Positions 55,623-64,000 of a DNA stretch of 64,000 nucleotides are shown piece after piece. The stretch is from Parietaria judaica (taxonomy: Eukaryota; Streptophyta; Magnoliopsida; Rosales; Urticaceae), in contig OX940863.1 in assembly GCA_954871525.1 (NCBI GenBank), positions 1,092,001-1,156,000 on the forward strand, in the 5' to 3' direction. A program made the translations under genes and the position numbers. Below the pieces are notes generated by a model, which saw only the letters and a program-made list of their open reading frames with translations, searched no databases and had not been told where the DNA came from. Position 1 is the first letter of the stretch; every line of letters starts with the position of its first letter.

Positions 55623-56266
55623 CAGGGGCGGACCCAGGATTCCGAGTCAGGGGTGACGATATACAAATAGAATTAAATTATATATCAAAGTATTTTTACG
55701 AGGTAAAAAATAAATAAACTATCTTATTAAAACTATTAAATGCAATAGTTATTTTTTATTACGTAGCGAGTATAAAGACTAACTCGTTATTATTTATATT
55801 AATGAGCTTTTAAATATAATATTTTTATTTTAGTGCATTAAATTAGCTATCCAATCAATTTTCAAAAAAAATAAAAATAAACAAACAAACAAATAATTCC
55901 GACACATTGTTATTACTATAAATATAACAATAATTTCTTTAACACCTTTATACATACATATGTATAATTATTCACTACCTAGCTCTAGGTAAGTTATATG
56001 TAGTTACATGATTTTTTTATATTTTTTTATCAAAAATATAGCAAAATAGTGTACAAAAAGATAAGTGGCAGGTTCCATCCTTTCCCATAGGTGATGTTTA
56101 AGTAGGTTTCACCCACTTAACCAAAGTCTCTAAGTTGTTTTTTGAGACATTTTTAATATATGTACCAGTATGAAAATTTAAGTTCTATATTTTTAACGTT
56201 AAAATTTTCGCCGGACAAGCCGGGGGTGACATTAGCCACCCCCAATCGTGGCTGGGTCCGCCCATG
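55623..56266. mobile_element. hAT-type non-autonomous element (644 bp)
   Basis: The ends are CAGGGGCGGACCCAG and, inverted, CATGGGCGGACCCAG. The exact 8-bp duplication ACAATGAT flanks it (55615-55622 and 56267-56274). The interior is AT-rich with no transposase. Confidence 0.88.
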
Positions 56267-56786
56267 ACAATGATACAAAATGGATCGTTGAATGGTCACA
56301 TCATCATGTTGAACATTAATGATTGACAAGGATAGCAATTATAAATCGACTTTGTGGCTGACTGGCGGGCAATATTGTTAGTTTTTTTTTTCCGTTGTAA
56401 ATGGTATAATACGAAGTAGAAAATTGTTGGGTCCCAGTGGGAATGGATCTGTCAAAATAAACAAAGAGCAAGAAACAAAGGACAAAGAAAGTTGGGAGAA
56501 TTTTCTCAGATTAATATCGAATGTAGAGAGAGCAAAAAGTTACAAACTAAAGTCATAAGACTTGTATTTATAGAGAAACTAGTCTATGACAAAACTAGTC
56601 AAACAATTGGGAAACCAAATCATATCAAATCAGGAAGCCAAATCGAATCTTCAAACTTGCTCCCCAAATTTGGCACCTTTCTAGAATAGTTTTTCTTGAC
56701 TTTTGGCATTTCCCGTTTCTGCTCGGGATAATTCTGCTCGGGTCCTTTGCTGCTAGGGGGCATCTCTGCTCCCCCTCATCTCTGTC

Positions 56787-57143
56787 TCTCGTTCTTCAGC
56801 TGAGTCAGAATACAGAGCTCTTGCTTCAGCTTCAGCAGAACTTGTGTGGATTCAACAGTTATTAAGAGATCTCCAAATCAACATATCTTTGCCTGTTTTG
56901 TATTGTGACAACCAAGCTGCGATACACATTGCGTCCAATCCAACCTTTCATGAACGCACAAAACACATCGAGATTGACTGTCATTATGTCAGAGATTGTG
57001 TTGCAAAGAAAAGACTTCAACTTCTTCCCGTGAACACCAAGATGCAACTTGCTGATGTCTTCACTAAAGCTCTCCCAGGAACCACGTTGTCCAGTTTACT
57101 CTCCAAGATGTTGTTGCTGAACATATTTGCAATCACATCTTGA
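56787..57143 (+). pseudogene. Copia RNase H fragment (second family) with adjoining LTR-like sequence
   Basis: The frame begins SSAESEYRALASASAELVW and contains YCDNQAAIHIASNP, ERTKHIEIDCHYVRD and LADVFTKALPG, which are Copia RNase H motifs. The frame ends at 57143 and is followed by the purine tract GGGGGAGTATTAAG and LTR-like sequence. Everything upstream of RNase H is missing. It differs from the Copia element at 49-52 kb. Confidence 0.85.
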
Positions 57144-57414
57144 GGGGGAGTATTAAGTTTCAGTGTCGTTTCATCCTTTTACCTTTTGTCGTTTGTCTTT
57201 TCTTCTCTGTCGTTTCTGTTAGAGCGAGTTGTCGTTAGTGAGAAAGTTTTTTTTTTTTTTTTTATCATTGCCTTTAAATAGGCTTTCATGTAATTCATTT
57301 GGTAATTAATGAGAAAGTCTAAGATGTATTTTTCATGTTCGTTTCTCTCTCTCGATTATCTTCTCCGAACGTCCACTATGAGAAGTTAATACAAGTCAAG
57401 AAAGTACTTATAAC

Positions 57415-58096
57415 TAGGGGTGTACAAAAAAGACCCTAAACCGAATCTAAAACCGATAACATTAATTTACCGATTTTTTCACTACCGAAAATTTATGCTT
57501 TTTTTGAAATACCAAAAAATGCGGTTTAAACCGCTACCGCTTTTTGCTAAATGGTAGCGGTTACGGTTTTCACGATAAAAACCGCTACCGATTACCGATT
57601 AACCCCGATAATAAATTTAAATATTTTATATATTTAAAAATAGATAAATGTTTGGCCTTTAGCATTTAATATCTATATAATAATGTTTTGGCATGAATTT
57701 TTCATTCATTGATTCATTTAGTCTTATTTTATTTTAAATAGTGTGTTTTTATTGCAATTATTCTTTCCGTTTGAAAAATAATGAATAAAGGCCGTAAGAG
57801 AATTGACTCCATTATTTTTAATTTAATCGATTTGTTCATTACTAATTATTTTCTTACTTTAGATTATCTAATAGTAATTTGATTTTTCAAATATACGATG
57901 ATTATATAACATCTTGTCAAAATGCGGTTAAAACCGAATTTAAACCGAATTTAAAACCGATATAGCGGTAATTGGTACAAATGGTTTTAAACTTCAACAG
58001 TGCGGCTTTCGGTTTTAAAATTGAAAAAACCGAAAATGCGGTAATCTGTATAAATAGTTATGAAAACCGAACCGAAGACTCGTTTGTTCACCCCTA
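57415..58096. mobile_element. hAT-type non-autonomous element (682 bp)
   Basis: The ends are TAGGGGTGTACAAA and, inverted, TAGGGGTGAACAAA, flanked by the exact 8-bp duplication CTTATAAC (57407-57414 and 58097-58104). The interior has many AAACCG and CGGTTT motifs in both orientations, often found in subterminal hAT regions. No ORF. Confidence 0.88.
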
Positions 58097-58280
58097 CTTA
58101 TAACAATTAAACATGGATACAAAATTGCTCCTTCAAACAAGTCATATAACGTGTACTCATTTACGCTGGTCTGCGTTCCAGCGGATCAATAGCTCCATTT
58201 GAAGCGATTCCGTGCAACTCTACTTTGGGATTTTTATGGCATATCCCGCGGGACCTTATAAGTGATTTTCAACATACTAA

Positions 58281-58529
58281 GTGTTTTTCTTTTTCTTTTT
58301 TTATATATATAGCAAAACTAGGGAGAGGTGGGAACGCAGCACCATATACTGCATCCCCATAAATTTGGTGCTCCACGGATTCTACGGATCTATTGTTCTG
58401 CCGCCGGTTACTCCCGACCTGGCATTAATGCCAGCACAATGCTACGGAGGAGGGGTCGCTAATGATGTGGCAAGCACTAGTCTATGTTTTGTCATGATAG
58501 TAGCAGGAAAATTAGCAATTAGCATATAG
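58281..58529 (+). other. Unidentified coding-like fragment
   Basis: A frame of 82 codons includes TPDLALMPAQCYGGGVANDV and has a higher GC content than its surroundings. I do not recognise it. It could be a decayed gene piece or chance. Confidence 0.25.
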
Positions 58530-59104
58530 TCTCTTACGATTCAATTATTAATTAAGCTTAGAGCTAGTGACGATTGACCAGCAACAATGATAGTTATTCA
58601 TGACCATAACAATAATGAAATTACTAACGTAATAATAAAGATCTGTTTCCAGACAGACTGATCTAGCTAGTGATTATAGAAAAAGTTGAAGGAAAATTAA
58701 CGATTGTGTTGTAAAATAGAGAAGAATAGGGAAATTATAAGAATATGATATAATAATTACAAGAACGAAAAAGAGAGACGTTGATAGACAATAATTGATA
58801 ATATTATTGATATGATGTGATAATTTACAATTTGGGTGAGATATCTTTTTTTCCCCATAAATAAGTCTAGTTCTATATATAAACGTACTCATTTGCTCTA
58901 GCTAGTCTCTTTTTTGTAAATAAACCAGTTAAAGATGACTAATACAATTTTTAAGAAGGGTTTGAAGTTAATGGCCAAGATTGTAAGAGTAAGTTAAATT
59001 GTTTGAAATGAAACAATCGCACTCCATGTGTCAAATACTCATAAAATGAACGAACATTCCCTATAGTCTCGCTAAAAAGTAGTAAATTACAACAATACTT
59101 CACT

Positions 59105-59800
59105 AGGCAATTGCTCTCAATAGTCAAATAGAACGTTTGATTAGCAAAATAGCCAACTTTTACTTTATCTTTGTAAAATAGTCCATATGTATGAGGTGAC
59201 ATTTTAATATCAGTTTTTATTCCTATTATACCCTTTTAATTATCCTTTCTTTATATGATTAAAATTCTAACAAATTAAAGGTTAATATACCATAAATATG
59301 CGATTAAAAAATTATTTCCTGAATTGTGGAATAATAAACAAGTATTACCAGTTTATATATGTATATAAACAAGAATTCCCAGTTTATACATTAACAAACT
59401 TCATATATATGTTCACAGTTTATACAATATGAATATATAACCGTATAGGTGGATTGACTGTTAATATTAACCAAATGGCTAGGTCAGAGTTTTGGAATCG
59501 CTTGTATTCTACGAAAGAGGGCTTCGAATTTTTCTGAATTTGGTATTCCCTAATTTTAGGAGATTTTCAATTTCAAATATAATTTTCATTTAATATTAAT
59601 ATTAAAATTCGAATTATTAGTGGAAATGAATCTCGTTAATTATAATTGGATATTAAAATCAGGATGTATAAATGTGATAATTAAGGGTATATAAGTCATT
59701 TTATAGTCATTAACATGGTTAATTGGCTATGGATAAATATAAATCAAAAGTTGGCTATTTAGCAAATATCAACTTTTTACTTGGCTATTACGCTATAATG
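59105..59800. repeat. Foldback element, relative of 52605-53125
   Basis: CTCTCAATAGTCAAATAGAA on the left and an inverted TTGGCTATTACGCTATAATG on the right match the 52605 copy. It also shares AACGTTTGATTAGC, GATGAGGTG-like and TACCCTTTTAA landmarks. It is more diverged, and no target duplication was found. Confidence 0.55.
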
Positions 59801-60272
59801 TCCTATTTGCAAAGCCATATAATTATTATCTCATAATTCACTGTATAATATATATACTTAGGTTATTATTTTCTACAATCCGCTATATAGTCGCATGGAC
59901 CACATGCACAGTCATGAATCATGATACACACATTTTTAGAATGCTACTTCAACTCTATCTCAACTATTTTATATATTATAAATAAAATGCAAATTATATT
60001 ATTCTTTTGGACCAAGTTAATCTTTTGAATTTATAAAATAAGAACAAGTGCATTATTAGTATAATCTCATCTTAGATCAGTTGAGTAGTAGGACTTTGTA
60101 GTATTCCTTCTACACTAATTTTGATATTATTTATCAGAGAATACTCCAAAGTACTTCTTAATTTATTATAGCAACTTGGAATAATATAAAGTGTTTTAAA
60201 AAAATATATATAATTTCATGTGGAACAGGTGACAGAAATAAAAATTACAAGTGGACTTGATACTTGATAATA

Positions 60273-62266
60273 GGGTAAACTGCGGCTAATGTACCCAATG
60301 TTTGATCTTCTGCAGATTATGTACCCAATGTTTATTTTCGGCGGCTAATGTACCCAATGTTTGATCCGTTAGATATTTTCGTGTTTTTCGTCACTTGACC
60401 GTTAGAGAGTTATCTTCCTCTCTATGCACACTTTTCGTATTTTTTATATAACTCACTCATTTTTTGTCCAAATTTTATGCACGACCTATGGTTGGAAAGA
60501 TAAAAGATAGATCTACAACTTTAGTGTTTTAAGTTTTGAAAAATCAGTTTTAGAAAAATACGAAATTTCAAATACAACGTAAAACTGGACATTAGTTTAA
60601 TGCAAAATATTTGTTTCGAGCAAATTTCAATATACTTAATGACTTTTTTTTGATGAAACGTAAAACTAAAAAGTTGTATATAAATATTTTATCTTTCTAA
60701 CGGGTGTTTATTTATAAATTTTAGACAAAAAATGAGTGAGTTATGCCAAAAATATGAAAGATGTGATGCGAAATAAGCTTTCATATTTTTGGCGGGTAAA
60801 CTGCGGCTAATGTACCCAATGTTTGATCTTCTGCAGATTATGTACCCAATGTTTATTTTCGGCGGCTAATGTACCCAATGTTTGATCCGTTAGATATTTT
60901 CATGTTTTCCGTCACTTGACCGTTAGAGAGTTATCCTCCTATATATGTACACTTTTTGTATTTTTGACATAACTCACTCATTTTTTGTCCAACTTTTATG
61001 CACGACCTATGGTTGGAAAGATAAGAGATAGATCTACAACTTTAGTGTTTTAAGTTTTGTAAAATAAATTTTAGAAAAATACGAAATTTCAAATACAACG
61101 TAAAACTGGACATTAATTTAATGCAAAATATTTGTTTCGAGCAAATTTTAATATACTTAATGACTTTTTATGATGAAACGTAAAACTAAAAAGTTGTAGA
61201 TAAACTTTTTATCTTTCCAACGGATGTTTATTTATAAATTTTGGACAAAACATGAGTGAGTTATGCCAAAAATATGAAAGCTTATTTCGCATCACATCTT
61301 TCATATTTTTGGCATAACTCACTCATTTTTTGTCTAAAATTTATAAATAAACACCCGTTAGAAAGATAAAATATTTATATACAACTTTTTAGTTTTACGT
61401 TTCATCATAAAAAGTCATTAAGTATATTAAAATTTGCTTGAAACAAATATTTTGCATTAAACTAATGTCCAGTTTTACGTTGTATTTGAAATTTCATATT
61501 TTTCTAAAACTGATTTTACAAAACTTAAAACACTAAAGTTGTAGATCTATCTCTTATCTTTCCAACCATAGGTCGTGCATAAAATTTGGACAAAAAATGA
61601 GTGAGTTATATCAAAAATACGAAAAGTGTGCATAGAGAGGAAGATAACTCTCTAACGGTCAAGTGACGGAATACACGAAAATATCTAACAGATCAAACAT
61701 TGGGTACATTAGCCGCAGAAAATAAACATTGGGTACATAATCCGCAGAAGATCAAACATTGGGTACATTAGCCGCAGTTTACCCTATTTTTGGCATAACT
61801 CACTCATTTTTTGTCCAAAATTTATAAATAAACACCCGTTGGAAAGATAAAAAAGTTTATCTACAACTTTTTAGTTTTACGTTTCATCATAAAAAGTCAT
61901 TAAGTATATTAAAATTTGCTCGAAACAAATATTTTGCATTAAATTAATGTCCAGTTTTACGTTGTATTTGAAATTTCGTGTTTTTCTAAAACTTATTTTA
62001 CAAAACTTAAAACACTAAAGTTGTAGATCTATCTCTTATCTTTCCAACCATAGGTCATGCATAAAATTTGGACAAAAAATGAGTGAGTTATATAAAAAAT
62101 ACGAAAAGTGTGCATAGAGAGGAATATAACTCTCTAATAGTCAAGTGACGAAAAACACGAAAATATCTAACGGATCAAACATTGGGTACATTAGCCGCCG
62201 AAAATAAACATTGATTACATAATCCGCAGAAGATCAAACATTGGGTATATTAGCCGCAGTTTACCC
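60273..62266. mobile_element. Foldback Mutator-like element inserted into a copy of itself (1994 bp total)
   Basis: The ends are GGGTAAACTGCGGCTAATGT and its inverse, flanked by the exact 9-bp duplication TTGATAATA (60264-60272 and 62267-62275). The order of arms is forward, forward, reverse, reverse. The outer copy is 60273-60793 plus 61785-62266 and the inner copy is 60794-61784. Each arm carries three TGTACCCAATGTTT motifs near its end. No coding sequence is present. Confidence 0.88.
60794..61784. mobile_element. Inner foldback copy (991 bp)
   Basis: It starts GGGTAAACTGCGG and ends CCGCAGTTTACCC. TATTTTTGGC stands on both sides (ending at 60793, starting at 61785), a 9-10 bp duplication of the outer copy's centre. 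It is an almost perfect palindrome around 61285. Confidence 0.85.
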
Positions 62267-62275
62267 TTGATAATA

Positions 62276-63299
62276 TGATACTACATAGTGGATGTTCAAT
62301 TTAGCATAACGAGTGACAATTTAATTGAAAAGTTTATAGATATGCACATTTTTGAAAGACTACCCAAAAATAAAGTTTTGATAATTTCTATAAGATTTCT
62401 CATCATTTTCTTAGTTTAACACATAATTATATTAGTTCAACAAAACAAAATTAATAAACAAATATAGTTACAAAGCTTGTGATCTTCATGTCATGTGGGA
62501 AAATTATGGACCATTGATAATGAAGGTCCCACCTCCAGTTCCCCAACATTTGTGGGATCGGAAATTTGCTTCTGATACGTACATACATGATAATACAAGT
62601 GTTATGTGTATATATAATGTATATATGAATTAGTTTATAATAATACTTTATATAATACTTTAGTCAAATGTGTTTTGATTTTTTTAATCTTAATTATTTT
62701 TTCTTCAAATATCTACTGGTTTCCGATAAACCAGCAGTCACCTAATTAACCCCAAAAACATAAACGCCCAGTGGCAATGAAACAAGCGTATTTATAAATA
62801 AAAAAGAAAAGCACATAACTTTATGGATATATATTCTATAATACAACATAAATTTATTATCATTTCATACCCAGATGTCAAATTAAAAATAAAAGTAGAT
62901 TTATATAATTTTTTGCATGCACTTCGAATAGTTATACATTAAATATGTGTGTGTTGTGTATCCATGTCACGTACTTTATGTGTAAACTTATGTTATCTTT
63001 TACTTTCTCGGTTTCTCCTACCTTTTTTTTTGGGTAAAGATGATATTTTTATTTCAAATATCTCAAAAAGTAAGAAATAATTCAAGATGTGAACTTTATA
63101 ATATAATAAAAGTATTAAACTCATCCTTATAAATATCCCACTAACAAGAGAAGTAATGCGTCAAGCCAAAACTATCCCCAGAAAACACCACTCCTCTTTC
63201 ATCTTCTCTCTTTTCAACGAACGATCATCAAAGCTTCGCACACTGAGATCTTCCTGGGTTTGATCAGGAAGAACCGGAGTTTTAAAAGTTAAAAGGAAT
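62276..63299. promoter_or_regulatory. Upstream region of the LURP-one-related gene
   Basis: AT-rich intergenic DNA. The last 130 bp before the ATG is CT-rich and leader-like. No other gene is supported. Confidence 0.45.
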
Positions 63300-64000
63300 A
63301 TGGTTGTGGAAAGTGAGTTTGTGCGCGAAGAGGTGACGAATCTGACAGTCTCGAAGACCTCTCTCTTCTTCGCCGGCGATGGCTTCACCGCCTACGACTG
63401 CAAAGGCAACCTCGTCTTCCGAGTTGACTCGTACGGCCCAGACATCCGCGACAAGGACGAGCTCGTCCTCATGGACGCCCATGGCAGATGCCTCCTCACA
63501 GTCCGAAGAAAGGTACGTACAAAAGACGATAAAAAAAAACATAGCTCGGTTCTTTTCTGAGTTTCTTAGCTTCCGAGTTGACTCAGCGAGTCGGATTTCG
63601 CAACACATTTCCGCGAGCTGAGTCGAGAAGGGTTCACTCGCTTTCCGTTTTCAATATCTGGGTTCCAACCAGATTCTCGATTAACCATTCTGAGTGACTC
63701 GGTGAGTCTTCTCTTCAACGAGTCGACTCAGCGAGTCAAATCTCTCAGTCATTTTGACGAGCTGAGTCATAAAGGGTTCACTCAGTTCCCGGTACCGATT
63801 TCTGGGTACGAATCAAAATTTCAATTCCGTCGAGATTCCCCGGCGAATCGCCCGGTCAGCGATTCCGAGTTGACTCAGTGACGACCAGATCATAAGATAT
63901 TCCATTGAATTGATTTTTTTTTTTTATTATGATCAGAGGCCGAGTTTGCATCAACGGTGGGAAGGGTACGAGGGGGAGAGAGCTGAGGGTCAGAAGCCGT
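63300..64000 (+). CDS. LURP-one-related (LOR/DUF567) protein, 5' part, cut by window end
   Basis: LOR proteins share the tubby-like phospholipid scramblase fold. Some are linked to defence against oomycetes, but most have no known activity. Exon 1 is 63300-63512 (71 codons) and exon 2 begins at 63937 after GATCAG and runs off the window. The protein starts MVVESEFVREEVTNLTVSKT and contains FFAGDGFTAYDCKGNLVFRV, DELVLMDAHGRCLLTVRRK and RPSLHQRWEGYEGERAEGQK. The phase across the intron is 0. It resembles Arabidopsis At1g80120 (from memory), which lies near AHP6. The remaining C-terminal two thirds should follow beyond 64000. The intron holds a direct repeat at 63575-63815. Confidence 0.88.
63575..63815 (+). 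repeat. Direct repeat in the LURP-one intron
   Basis: GACTCAGCGAGTC, GAGCTGAGTC and AAGGGTTCACTC, followed by a TTTCTGGGT-type block, occur in the same order near 63570-63665 and 63720-63812. The period is about 150 bp with moderate divergence. Confidence 0.65.

Noticed and set aside
60273..62266. CRISPR-like array because of repeated TGTACCCAATGTTT motifs
   Set aside because: The motifs are three per arm in inverted arms of a transposon with a target duplication, in a plant genome. There is no regular spacer pattern.

Overview
This window is nuclear DNA of a flowering plant, almost certainly a core eudicot. Every real gene is split by GT-AG introns, introns and intergenic DNA are very AT-rich, and the proteins resemble Arabidopsis families throughout. 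Species cannot be read from the sequence. All gene models were built by hand from splice sites and reading frame; each multi-exon model closes to an exact multiple of three, which supports it strongly. The window shows nothing bacterial, viral or organellar.

Layout. 1-10.1 kb: a complete 25-exon PRP8, the central spliceosome protein (+). 10.7-12.7 kb: a PTI1-like receptor-like cytoplasmic kinase (-). 16.5-17.4 kb: a proteasome assembly chaperone 4 homologue (-). 17.8-19.0 kb: a decayed fragment of a mitochondrial adenine nucleotide carrier (-). 20.9-22.4 kb: the stomatal patterning LRR protein TOO MANY MOUTHS (-), with one apparent frameshift. 27.6-30.7 kb: a PV42/SNF4-like CBS-domain gene (+) with transposons in its first intron. 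33.0-34.8 kb: ROD1/PDCT (+). 36.0-37.5 kb: the chloroplast protein PIFI (-). 43.1-44.0 kb: the pseudo-phosphotransfer protein AHP6 (+). 63.3-64.0 kb: start of a LURP-one-related gene (+), cut by the window edge.

From memory, PRP8, TMM, PV42, AHP6 and the LURP-one gene match consecutive Arabidopsis loci near At1g80070-At1g80120, while ROD1, PIFI and the kinase match At3g15820-At3g15890. The window therefore looks like the unsplit ancestral segment whose genes were shared out between two Arabidopsis blocks after duplication. The genes do not form one pathway.

The intergenic DNA is rich in mobile elements, many with exact boundaries. They include a young non-autonomous LTR element (23.0-27.0 kb), a Pack-MULE-like element in the PV42 intron, a long-TIR Mutator-like element (39.4-40.7 kb), a Helitron (46.3-48.8 kb), a dead Copia element carrying an internal tandem duplication (49.1-52.6 kb), five hAT-type elements with 8-bp target duplications, and a foldback element inserted into a copy of itself (60.3-62.3 kb). 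No CRISPR, rRNA or tRNA genes were seen. The observations most worth checking are the TMM frameshift, the self-nested foldback element and the gene-bearing Mutator-like element inside PV42.
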